Assembly (NCBI RefSeq): GCF_000238095.2
Contig: NZ_JH815226.1
Span: forward strand, 222,850-286,849
Source: Peptoanaerobacter stomatis
GTDB taxonomy: Bacteria; Bacillota; Clostridia; Peptostreptococcales; Filifactoraceae
Direction: 5' to 3'
DNA: 64,000 bases
A program made the translations under genes and the position numbers. The notes below the pieces were generated by a model. That model was not told where the DNA came from. It saw only the letters and a list, made by a program, of their open reading frames with translations, and searched no databases. Positions 55,053 to 63,569 of the stretch are shown one piece after another (position 1 is the first letter of the stretch; every line of letters begins with the position of its first letter).

Positions 55053-58000
55053 TTAATTATTAAAAGCATTTATTACCGCTTGTTTTAAAGCTTTTGAAGT
55101 GTAAGTTGCACTTGATACAACATCTGCACCCCTTCTTTCAACATTCATAGCTTCCACTTGACTTAATGTTTTACCTACAAACTTACTGAATAATCCTGCT
55201 GTAGCTCTTTTCCACCAACGATTATTTCCTCTTGTATTAGTTCCGTTATCCTCTACAGATACAACTTTATTGTCCGAGTCTAATACCACTTTTAATTTGA
55301 CTGTATATCTATACTTTTCTACTTCTGCTTCTCCAAATTTTTCCACTAATAACGGTGCTGGTGGAGGGAGTATATTAGAGGCTGTATAATCAAATATAAA
55401 TTTGTTTTCAAATCCCCAAACATCAACTTCTATTTGATATTCTTTGCCTATTTCAAACATTGGTCGTGTTTCCCATTTTCCATTCACTCTTATCCAAGAT
55501 TTTGTATCCAAGTTTATAGAACCGTCTTTGTTAAAGAAATTAGCACCGTCTTCATCCACTGTTCCGTGATGTCCTACTGTTTCCAATTCTTCACCTTCAT
55601 ATCCGGCTTCGCCTAATCTTGATTTGTCTTTTACAACTATCTCTTTAATATTTTTTAATACATTTTCAAGATCATTATCGCTGACTGTAAGTCTGCTATT
55701 TGTAAATCCTAATGTAGCATCATTTTTTATTACAAAATATGGATAATGCACAGGTGTTCCATGTCCGCTTTCAAAATCAGGTGAGCGATATTTTTGACTT
55801 CTATCTATTATATTGATATAGTAGTGTCCGGCTTTAAGATTATCAGGTATAGTAAGTTTAGTCCCATCTGCTTCTATATTAAATCCTAAAATACTATCTG
55901 TTGTAGAATTATATACTCCTCCTATAACACCGATTAACTCTATATCAAAATCATTAGGCAATGTATTTGTCAACATTACTTCCGATGTTGTTTTATTTAT
56001 CATCAACGGATTTGCAGTCAATGTTTGATCTGATTTTAAGAAAAGTTTACCATTTTTTTCATTTATTGCATTGATAACGGCCTGTTTTATAGCTAAGCTG
56101 TTGGCAGTAGCTCCCGATACTACGTCAGCCCCACCTGTATCCATTTGCATAGCTTCTACTTCAGCCAATGTTTTATCTTTAAATTTATCAAATATTTTAC
56201 CTTCTGTTACCGCTTTGTCCCAATAACGTTTATTCCTCCTATTCCAAAGATCTTTACTTCCGCCTGGAGCAAGTCCTTCTTCACCTGTTTTGTTATCTTT
56301 TACAGATATTATTTTCCCATCAGAATCTAATTCAACTATTACTCTTGCATTAAAGAACGGCGGATGTATAAACGGATCTACAAACGGATATTTCACTTGA
56401 TCTACGTTAGCGTCACCAGTTAATATCTTATTTGTTTTATTTGCAACATAGTCAATTTCAACTTTATTATAACCGAATGCTTCCACTTCAATTTTATATT
56501 GTTTTCCATATTTAAATATAGGTGTGTCTCCGCCTCTTCCGCTTATTTTTGCATTATGTTTCAATTCACCGGTATTTTCATCAAATAATACTGTAACAGG
56601 TGTTCTCCCTTTGGTTCCATGATGTCCTATAGGTTCTATTTCAGTCGCTCTATATTTTGGATTGCTTGCCTTTTCTTGAACATCAGTTATTATTATATGT
56701 TCAATGTTATCATAGACATTTTTAAGGTCACCATCACTAACTGTTAATTTGTCATCTGCAAATGACAGTGTTGCATTACTTTTTACAACAAAGTAAGGAT
56801 AGTGCCCATTTTCTCCGACTCCTCCTTCAAAATCAGGCGAACGGTAAGAATTACTGTCATCTAAAATATTTACATAATAATGACCCGCTTTTAAATTATT
56901 CGGTATTGTAAGCACTGTTCCGTCTTCGTTTAATGTAACACCTTGAATAACTTGTTCTCCATTATATACAGTATGAGCAACACTTAATAATTTAATCTTA
57001 AAATCATTAGGTAAAGTATTGGTGAAATTAACTATCGTTACACCTTGTTGAACTTTCGATACAGCTTTTAAAGTTTGTGTACTTGTTAAAAATCCTCTGC
57101 CTTTTTTGCCTTCTATGGCATTGATAACAGCCTGTTTCATAGCTAAGCTGTTGGCAGTAGCTCCTGTTACTACGTCAGGTTGTCCTTTATCCATTTGCAT
57201 AGCTTTTACTTGCACCAATGTTTTGCCTGTAAATTTATCAAATATGTTTCCAGCTATCATTCTGTTCCAATAACGCTCATGTCTGCTCCAACTTTCAGGA
57301 GACACTCCCTCAGGCAATCCTTTTACTCCCGTTTCATCGTTAGATACGGATATGATTCTGTTGCTGCTATCAAGCACAACTTTTACTCTCATATCATAAA
57401 ACGGCGGATGTATGAAAGGTGCAACGCTAGGATATTTTACCTGGTCAACATTTGAATATCCATATACCACTCTCATTGAAGGATTTGTATTTGAACCGTT
57501 ATTTATATTTTCAGGTCTTTTAATTTCCAACTTAAATGTACCGTCTTGATTCGTATAAGTTGTCTTATTGTTTTCATATCGTTGTACACTGTTAGGTAGA
57601 TTTATATTACCTACTTTACTGTCTTCATCTATTAATATGTTTGCATTTGTTGTTTTTACATCCAACTTTGTAACATTGGCATTTATTGCTGTCTGATGAT
57701 TATTTCCAAGAGAGCTTGATAATTCTAAATTAGGAATTACCGTATTCCCTTTTGTATTGACTATTGCAGGTGTTTTTAATACAAGTTTTCCGTTTACTTT
57801 TGTATTTTCATCAAATACTACATTAACTCTTTGTCTTATTTGTTTATCTACTGTTACAGTACCTCTTAATGTACAATTTTTGAAATAAACACTATGTTCT
57901 CCACCGCCTTGTATCAAAATATCTCCATTAACTGTAACATTTTCAAAAGTTACAGTTCCGTCTCTCATACTGTCTTTTATTGTCAATTTTTTTGATATTG

Positions 58001-59915
58001 TCATATTTTGCACTTTTACATTAGGTGTAGCTTCATTATTATTTCTTGCTCTTTCAATCTCTACTATTTCTTGTGTTTTATTTTCTCCATCAAATAATTT
58101 CTCTTCAGCGTCGTTATTTGATAATATGCTTAATACTGTTTTTGCTCCACTTAGAGCATTTACAACTGCATTTATTACTCCTCTTGATGAGTATGTTGCT
58201 CCTGACATCGTGTCTACTTTTGTTGATTGATTGTCTATTATGCTTTTTATAAGTTTTTCTTCTTTTTCTTTTGTAAGATATCCTTTGTCATCTCCATTTG
58301 TTACTTCTATTTTTGTTATCTTTCCTGCGCTTACTGTTACTTTTACTTTTATGGAGTTTGTATAATATCCGCTTGCTATCCCTTCATATTCTCCGTCTTT
58401 TAGGTCTGTAAAGTCTGTTTCTTGTTTTGCTCCTGCTGAACCACTTCCTCCTGCTGTACTTGCTCCTCCGTCCATATTCTTTATTGCATATTCTGATTGT
58501 CCTGGTTTTGTTGTCTTTCCTTTGGCTTGTTCTAATGCGTCTTTTGTTGCGTTTATTATTCCGTTACTGCTGTATGTTGCTCCGCTTATTACTTCTACTT
58601 CTGCTTTTTGTTTTCTTTTTATGTCTTGTATTATGTTCTTGGCTGAGTCCATATAGCTTGTGTCGTCTGAGTGGCTTATTACTTCTACTTGTTCTATTTT
58701 TTTGTCTTTTATTGTTACTTTTACTTTTACTGTCCCTGAAAATCCGTTTGCTTCTCCTATATATTCTCCGTCTTTGTATTCTTCTTGTGCTTTTGTTTCT
58801 TCTTTTTTGTTTTCTGCTTTTCCTAATGCGTCTTGTACTGCGTACATTATTCCTTTACTTGATATTGTGGCTCCTGCACTTACATCTACTTGGATGTCTT
58901 GTTTTTCTATTATTCTGTCTATTACTTTTTTTGCTTGGTTCCAGTATATTTGGTCTTCTTTTTGCTCTATTACTTCTATTTTTGATATTTTTCCTTTTTC
59001 TATTGTTACTTTTACTTTTATGTCGCTTGCGTATCCTTTTGCTTTTCCTTCGTATTGTCCGTCTTTGTATTTTTGTTGTTCTTGTTTGTTTTCTTGTTTA
59101 TTTTCTTCTTTGTCTTGTATTATTTGTAATTCACTGCTGTTGTTTTGTATCTTGCCTTTTATTTGTACGTTTTGTAATTGTATTTTCCCTTTTGCTTGTT
59201 TGTCTATTATCAGGTCTTGTATTTGGGTGTCTTTTATTGTTATGTCTCCTGTTAGTATTGTTAAATTGTTTATTTGTCCTAAGTTGTATTCTCCTTTGAA
59301 GCTTAGTGTTCTGTTGTTTTGTTTGTAGGCTTCTATTAGGGTTATTGCTTCTGCTCTTGTCATTTTGTTTGTTGGGTTTATTTGGTTTTGATATCCTGCT
59401 ATATATCCGTTTTCTATCATGTTTTGTACTGATTGTTTTGCCCAACTTGATGTTTTTTCTATGTCTTTTATTTGATTTTTGTCTATTTGGCTTTGGCTTT
59501 TTGGGTTTGCTATTTTGTTTATTATTGTCATTACTTCTTGTCTTGTTATGTTGCTGCCTGGTGATATTGTATCTTTGCTTGTTCCGTTTATATATCCTTG
59601 TTCTATTGCTGTCATTATTTGGCTGTAGTACCAGTCTGTTTGTTTTATGTCTTTATATGTTTTTATTTTGTCTCCTGTTTTGTTGTATCCTAATGCTTTG
59701 TTTATCAGTGTTATGAATTCTGCTCTTGTTATGTTGTTGTCAGGGTTTATGTTCCCGTTTTTATCTCCTTTTAGGAGTCCTTCTTGTTGCCATTTTGTTA
59801 TTGTTTGTTTTGCCCAGTGATTTTCTATGTCGCTTTGTGCTTGTGATAATGGTATGTTTATGCTTGTGAGTATCATTATCAACGAAAGCGCAAGTGCTAT
59901 TCTTTTTCTCTTCAT
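55053..59915 (-). CDS. giant S-layer protein with six FMN-binding domains
   Basis: A 1,620-residue exported protein. Order: signal peptide (1-27); three SLH repeats (about 28-75, 86-135, 148-197); a beta-helical piece (205-268); FMN-binding domains 1-3 (about 282-365, 379-462, 505-590), each with a covalent-flavin motif (AGAT ending at Thr350, SGAT at Thr447, SGAT at Thr574); a long beta-helical region (630-800). Two tandem modules follow (about 820-1160 and 1168-1512), each with an FMN domain (TGAT Thr920; SGAT Thr1270), a strand-rich part and a GHHGT motif; the last FMN domain (1530-1620) has SSAT (Thr1604), a degenerate motif. The FMN_bind fold of NqrC/RnfG/PplA takes FMN on Thr by ApbE. 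It probably carries electrons through the S-layer; acceptor unknown. Confidence 0.85.
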   Translation of the reverse strand: MKRKRIALALSLIMILTSINIPLSQAQSDIENHWAKQTITKWQQEGLLKGDKNGNINPDNNITRAEFITLINKALGYNKTGDKIKTYKDIKQTDWYYSQIMTAIEQGYINGTSKDTISPGSNITRQEVMTIINKIANPKSQSQIDKNQIKDIEKTSSWAKQSVQNMIENGYIAGYQNQINPTNKMTRAEAITLIEAYKQNNRTLSFKGEYNLGQINNLTILTGDITIKDTQIQDLIIDKQAKGKIQLQNVQIKGKIQNNSSELQIIQDKEENKQENKQEQQKYKDGQYEGKAKGYASDIKVKVTIEKGKISKIEVIEQKEDQIYWNQAKKVIDRIIEKQDIQVDVSAGATISSKGIMYAVQDALGKAENKKEETKAQEEYKDGEYIGEANGFSGTVKVKVTIKDKKIEQVEVISHSDDTSYMDSAKNIIQDIKRKQKAEVEVISGATYSSNGIINATKDALEQAKGKTTKPGQSEYAIKNMDGGASTAGGSGSAGAKQETDFTDLKDGEYEGIASGYYTNSIKVKVTVSAGKITKIEVTNGDDKGYLTKEKEEKLIKSIIDNQSTKVDTMSGATYSSRGVINAVVNALSGAKTVLSILSNNDAEEKLFDGENKTQEIVEIERARNNNEATPNVKVQNMTISKKLTIKDSMRDGTVTFENVTVNGDILIQGGGEHSVYFKNCTLRGTVTVDKQIRQRVNVVFDENTKVNGKLVLKTPAIVNTKGNTVIPNLELSSSLGNNHQTAINANVTKLDVKTTNANILIDEDSKVGNINLPNSVQRYENNKTTYTNQDGTFKLEIKRPENINNGSNTNPSMRVVYGYSNVDQVKYPSVAPFIHPPFYDMRVKVVLDSSNRIISVSNDETGVKGLPEGVSPESWSRHERYWNRMIAGNIFDKFTGKTLVQVKAMQMDKGQPDVVTGATANSLAMKQAVINAIEGKKGRGFLTSTQTLKAVSKVQQGVTIVNFTNTLPNDFKIKLLSVAHTVYNGEQVIQGVTLNEDGTVLTIPNNLKAGHYYVNILDDSNSYRSPDFEGGVGENGHYPYFVVKSNATLSFADDKLTVSDGDLKNVYDNIEHIIITDVQEKASNPKYRATEIEPIGHHGTKGRTPVTVLFDENTGELKHNAKISGRGGDTPIFKYGKQYKIEVEAFGYNKVEIDYVANKTNKILTGDANVDQVKYPFVDPFIHPPFFNARVIVELDSDGKIISVKDNKTGEEGLAPGGSKDLWNRRNKRYWDKAVTEGKIFDKFKDKTLAEVEAMQMDTGGADVVSGATANSLAIKQAVINAINEKNGKLFLKSDQTLTANPLMINKTTSEVMLTNTLPNDFDIELIGVIGGVYNSTTDSILGFNIEADGTKLTIPDNLKAGHYYINIIDRSQKYRSPDFESGHGTPVHYPYFVIKNDATLGFTNSRLTVSDNDLENVLKNIKEIVVKDKSRLGEAGYEGEELETVGHHGTVDEDGANFFNKDGSINLDTKSWIRVNGKWETRPMFEIGKEYQIEVDVWGFENKFIFDYTASNILPPPAPLLVEKFGEAEVEKYRYTVKLKVVLDSDNKVVSVEDNGTNTRGNNRWWKRATAGLFSKFVGKTLSQVEAMNVERRGADVVSSATYTSKALKQAVINAFNN

Positions 59916-60439
59916 TTATCTTCCCTTTCTTTTTAATTAATTTGGGGCTTAATAGTCAGATAAAAAATATATTAATAAAATGGTGTTATTGCACAAGATA
60001 TTTAAAAAATGTTTTTAATAAGAATTTAATAATACTTTAAATTATAAAACAGGTTTATTATGAAACAAAAAATAATTAATATGATTTATTAATTTCTAAA
60101 TTAGATAATATCGATTTATAATATTTTTGTAATTTAAAACTAATATAATTTGATATTTAAATAACCAATATATTAAATATTATAAGTAATTTGAATTGTT
60201 ATATATTATAGAATAGTTATTATAAAAAAATCAATTTTCGTATATTGATATTAATCAACTTTCCCATATAAACAATTAACCTATAAATGATTTTTTAAAA
60301 ATAAATAAGTATATGTTTCAAGTTAATTTGCTATATAATATAATTTTATAAAGTTTTAAAACATAAATTTTGATTTTTTTATAAATTATAAATAATTTAA
60401 TTTTTATTAGGGAAAGTTGATTAAAACTATAAATTAATC
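59916..60439. other. intergenic stretch between the two flavoprotein genes
   Basis: About 520 very AT-rich bases, without a gene, containing a perfect 15-base inverted repeat with far-apart arms (listed next). It must hold the giant gene's promoter, but none is clear. Confidence 0.45.
60251..60424. repeat. 15-bp perfect inverted repeat with 144-bp spacer
   Basis: TTAATCAACTTTCCC at 60251-60265 and its exact complement at 60410-60424. The second arm is 16 bases from the lipoprotein stop codon, so the pair could act as a long-range stem in the transcript or as two operator sites. Confidence 0.6.
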
Positions 60440-61120
60440 TTAATTTTGTGCTTGAGCTATTGCACTTGCCGCTGCATTTATTATTCCGTTTGATGAGAAT
60501 GTTGCTCCTGATACCGCGCTCACACTTGCACTTTGATTTGCAACGATTGCTCCTATTATTTGTTCTTTTGCCATTGATATATATGGTTCATCATCACCTG
60601 AGCTTACAACTGACACATCTGTTATTTTATCTCCAGATATTGTTACACTTACAGTTGTATCTCTATTATCATATCCTTTTGCAGTCGCCGTATATGTCCC
60701 ATCCTTATATTTTGTCTTTGGAGCGGCTGTTTCTTTTTTTGGCTCTTCTTTTTTTGGTTCTTCTTTCTTAGGTTCAGCTTTTGGAGTTTCCTGTTTAGGC
60801 TGACTTGCTGTTTGCGTCTTTGTTTCTTGTTTAGGTTTTTCAGCTTTTGGTTCTTCTTTCTTTGATTCTTCAGTTTTAACTTGTTCTGTTTTTGGCTCTT
60901 CTGTTTTAGAGTCTTGTGTTTCTTCTTTCTTAGTTTCTTCTTTACTCTCTTCAGCTTTTTTCTCTTCTTCTTTCTTGTCTTCGTTCTTAGCAGTTTCTTC
61001 TTTTGATTGTTCTACTTTTGTGTCTGCCTTGTCATTATTTTTTTGTTGATTATCGTTACCTGAGCATCCGGTAAGCACTAATATTGATGTTAAGGCAAAT
61101 GATAATATTTTTCTCTTCAT
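60440..61120 (-). CDS. FMN-binding lipoprotein (PplA-like)
   Basis: A 226-residue lipoprotein. The signal peptide ends LVLTGC with acylated Cys19. A Lys/Glu/Pro-rich linker (about 25-135, many EEPKK-type repeats) is long enough to reach through the wall. The C-terminal FMN_bind domain (137-226) has SGATFSS with Thr207 as the likely covalent FMN site. It is the architecture of Listeria PplA, which passes electrons from the membrane to extracellular flavins, though PplA has two FMN sites. Here it lies between the membrane redox-like gene (40 bases upstream) and the giant SLH flavoprotein gene. Confidence 0.85.
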   Translation of the reverse strand: MKRKILSFALTSILVLTGCSGNDNQQKNNDKADTKVEQSKEETAKNEDKKEEEKKAEESKEETKKEETQDSKTEEPKTEQVKTEESKKEEPKAEKPKQETKTQTASQPKQETPKAEPKKEEPKKEEPKKETAAPKTKYKDGTYTATAKGYDNRDTTVSVTISGDKITDVSVVSSGDDEPYISMAKEQIIGAIVANQSASVSAVSGATFSSNGIINAAASAIAQAQN

Positions 61121-61160
61121 AATTCTTGCTATTTCCTCTCTAATAAATTACAAACTTGAT

Positions 61161-61811
61161 TTAATTATTTTTTCTTTTTTTATTTTGAATGATATATTTT
61201 CTTATTCTAAGCACTGCATACACACCAAAAATTAATGTATATATGATAAATTTATCATATTTCTTTGTCCATAAAAGAAACAATACGCTTATATGTAAAT
61301 ATATCAATAAATACATAATATATGCCAATTTTTGCAGATTTTTCCAAGTCTTTGCCTTTATTTTCTTCCTTATGTTCTTATATGAAGTTATCCATAATGG
61401 AAGCATTATTATAATGGCTAATATTGTAAGTATTGAAATTATAGAAAAAGCTGATGACATATTCACTTTATCAATAGTTTTGAAAAACTGTATGCAATAT
61501 GGTATTGTATGCGCCAAGAAAAAAATACATCCCAATATTGATAACTCTGCCCTTACGGACATAAGCTTTTTAGTGTAATCTCTTCTATTGTCCAAGGCAC
61601 CTGTATACATTACTACAACAAATATTGCAGCAGATAAAGCCCCCATAGAAAGTGGTTTTTCTATAATACGTAAAATATTAGGCATTGTTTGAGGTACTGA
61701 CATGGAAAATTTCCTATAGATCAAATCTGAAATTGTTATTAAATAGGCTACTCCATAAAAAATTTTACTGTTTTTTCTCAAAATATCGCTAAAATTAATA
61801 GCAATACACAA
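61161..61811 (-). CDS. ferric-reductase-like (YedZ/FRD-type) membrane protein
   Basis: An approximately 216-residue membrane protein with six hydrophobic segments. Two helices carry cytochrome b-like motifs: RAELSILGCIFFLAHTIPYC with a His, and KNLQKLAYIMYLLIYLHIS with a second His. This follows the YedZ/MsrQ-FRD pattern, except that the usual His of the LHRL segment is Gln. One or two haems b could thus be bound. The start is unclear: TTG at 61811 has no ribosome site, whereas AAAGGAG lies upstream in front of an in-frame stretch (IEISICIILTLCIAINF) without ATG, GTG or TTG. It is directly upstream of the FMN lipoprotein gene, so electron transfer to it is inferred. Confidence 0.72.
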   Translation of the reverse strand: MCIAINFSDILRKNSKIFYGVAYLITISDLIYRKFSMSVPQTMPNILRIIEKPLSMGALSAAIFVVVMYTGALDNRRDYTKKLMSVRAELSILGCIFFLAHTIPYCIQFFKTIDKVNMSSAFSIISILTILAIIIMLPLWITSYKNIRKKIKAKTWKNLQKLAYIMYLLIYLHISVLFLLWTKKYDKFIIYTLIFGVYAVLRIRKYIIQNKKRKNN

Positions 61812-62146
61812 TGTTAGAATTATACATATTGAAATTTCTATATAGTATCACTCCTTTCATAAATAATTAAATATTGTTAAAAAATTCTACTTATTTGTAT
61901 TAGTAAAATAAATTTAACTTCTATATTATACTCATAAAGTATATTTTGTCAACAAAATATCCATAAGTGTATAATTATTTTGCATATTTAATAAATAACT
62001 CTTTAATAATAGGATATCATTTATCATGTGAGAAATTATATCACATTTTTTTTGTATATGCAATTAATATTTTTCATAATTATATATATTTTTATAATTT
62101 GGAGAATACACTGTTATAATAAACCTTATATAAAATGATTTACTGA

Positions 62147-62240
62147 ATAATACTATTTTCTAATAAAATTAATACAAATAGTTTATAAGAAAAATTAATT
62201 GTTATGTTTTTACATTATTCTATAAGATTTTAGTATAAAA
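62147..62240 (+). repeat. dispersed repeat, family 1, second plus copy
   Basis: Contains TAATACTATTTTCTAATAAA, ACAAATAGTTTATAAGAAAA and CATTATTCTATAAGATTTTAG, matching 41596-41703 and, reversed, 21412-21527. The right end TTTTAGTATAAAA is the complement-like form of the TTATACTA left ends. Confidence 0.7.
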
Positions 62241-62270
62241 ACCCATTTGGCAATTTTTTTTACATAAAAA

Positions 62271-62304
62271 AATATCTGTTAGAGTCTTCCCACCAACAGA
62301 TATT
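62271..62304 (-). terminator. terminator of the ECF S component gene
   Basis: Ten-base arms AATATCTGTT and AACAGATATT with a 14-base loop, followed on the minus strand by a T-rich tract. It lies about 50 bases past the stop codon. Confidence 0.75.
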
Positions 62305-62355
62305 ATAGAACTTTTAAACTTTAAATATATTTTTCTAATTCATTATAAATCTAAA

Positions 62356-62892
62356 CTAATTTTGAAATTTGTGTATATAATTGTTTATGTGCACCTTGTC
62401 AAATGCTTTTCCAATAGCAAAAAATAATACCATTCCCATCACACCTTGTACAGCATTTGACGGAACTGAAGTAAGAGCTACAGCAAGACTTCCTTTCAAT
62501 ATAGTCCCACCTATTAAATATCCTATTACCATAACAGCTATCGTAACAAGTGAAGCTATTGTTGTATTTACAGACATAAATTTTGATTTTGAATATCTGT
62601 AATTTGATAATGAACCGGCTACAAATCCCATGAGTGCTTTAATTATCAATGTAAACAATGCCCAATGTGCATATCCTGAAAGTATATCTGCAAGAGCAGA
62701 ACCCAAACCTCCGGCAGCTGCACCATATTTTTTTCCAAAAAATATTGCTATCAAAAGTATACAACTATCACCAAGATGTACATATCCTTGCGTCATAGGC
62801 ACAGGTATTTGTACCACCATGGTCATAACACAAACAAGTGCTATACACAATCCATATATAACCAAACTTTTAATGCTTTTACTGTTAGTCAT
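62356..62892 (-). CDS. ECF transporter S component (riboflavin-type family)
   Basis: A 178-residue membrane protein with six hydrophobic helices, of the PF07155-type S components named for riboflavin. Conserved parts are VVQIPVPMTQGYVHLGDSCILLIA (seen as QIPVPMTQGYVHLGD near residues 27-41), GKKYGAAAGGLGSALADILSG (53-73) and ALMGFVAG. The bound vitamin cannot be told from sequence alone. Its location near two flavoprotein genes makes riboflavin attractive. GGAGGG precedes ATG. No FMN riboswitch elements precede it. ECF A and T genes are not in the window. Confidence 0.75.
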   Translation of the reverse strand: MTNSKSIKSLVIYGLCIALVCVMTMVVQIPVPMTQGYVHLGDSCILLIAIFFGKKYGAAAGGLGSALADILSGYAHWALFTLIIKALMGFVAGSLSNYRYSKSKFMSVNTTIASLVTIAVMVIGYLIGGTILKGSLAVALTSVPSNAVQGVMGMVLFFAIGKAFDKVHINNYIHKFQN

Positions 62893-63569
62893 AATATCCC
62901 TCCGTTTAGCTCCACAGGCTAATTTTTTTCTTATTCTTACAGTATATTAAATCATTGCCGTTATTAAAAGACGCCTTGAAAAATAATATTTATAAAAATT
63001 TATATAATTAAGTTCATTTATTGTAAAAATATATAATTAAACTAAAAACTAATTATAAATTAAATCATTTATATAATTTACACAGACATCTATATATAAA
63101 AAAACACATTTTTACAGATAACGGAAATATCCGTTCTTTAATAAATGTTAATGCTATATAAAATAAGCAGCCATGCTTAATTGACTATAGTAAATAAGTT
63201 TATAAAAATACACAATGCATCGTATATTATTATAACATACCTACAATTCTATGTAAATCAATTTATAATATATTTTTTTATTAAATTTCCATTTTACATA
63301 ATATTATATACAATTTACATAAATCTGTTAATAATATTGCTATAATACAAAAGAATTAATGGATAATATAGCATTATAAAACGCATATTATCCATTAACA
63401 TTATAATTTTATCTATATTATATAAAAATTTTGTACTAAACTCAACTAAAAATACTAAATGTTTAATAATATTAATTATTTAATTGATTTTTATATTACA
63501 CCAATAATTTATTTTTTAATAACTTATTGCTGCAATAATAGTTTTTTTAAAAAGAATAATTTTAACATT
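62893..63569. other. long intergenic stretch
   Basis: About 680 bases of AT-rich DNA between two leftward genes. It contains a small AACGGA/TCCGTT hairpin near 63119-63134 and the inverted repeat at 63356-63398. I see no gene and no known riboswitch. Confidence 0.45.
63356..63398. repeat. 14-bp perfect inverted repeat
   Basis: TTAATGGATAATAT and its exact complement with a 15-base loop. It is about 170 bases downstream of the stop of the last membrane gene and lacks a strong T tail, so it may be a terminator or an operator. Confidence 0.5.

Larger units (their letters stand above)
61812..62355. other. intergenic stretch with a dispersed repeat
   Basis: About 540 bases holding the start region of the membrane gene, one copy of repeat family 1 (62147-62240) and the terminator of the ECF gene. 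No other gene seen. Confidence 0.5.

Noticed and set aside
58427-59445. Long open frames (up to 290 codons, Leu-rich on the plus strand; Lys/Asn/Arg-rich on the minus strand) inside the giant flavoprotein gene
   Set aside because: They are by-products of the strong codon bias of the real gene, have low-complexity products and no ribosome sites.
62893-63569. FMN or other vitamin riboswitch upstream of the ECF S component
   Set aside because: None of the conserved G-rich core blocks of FMN, TPP or other known riboswitches could be found.
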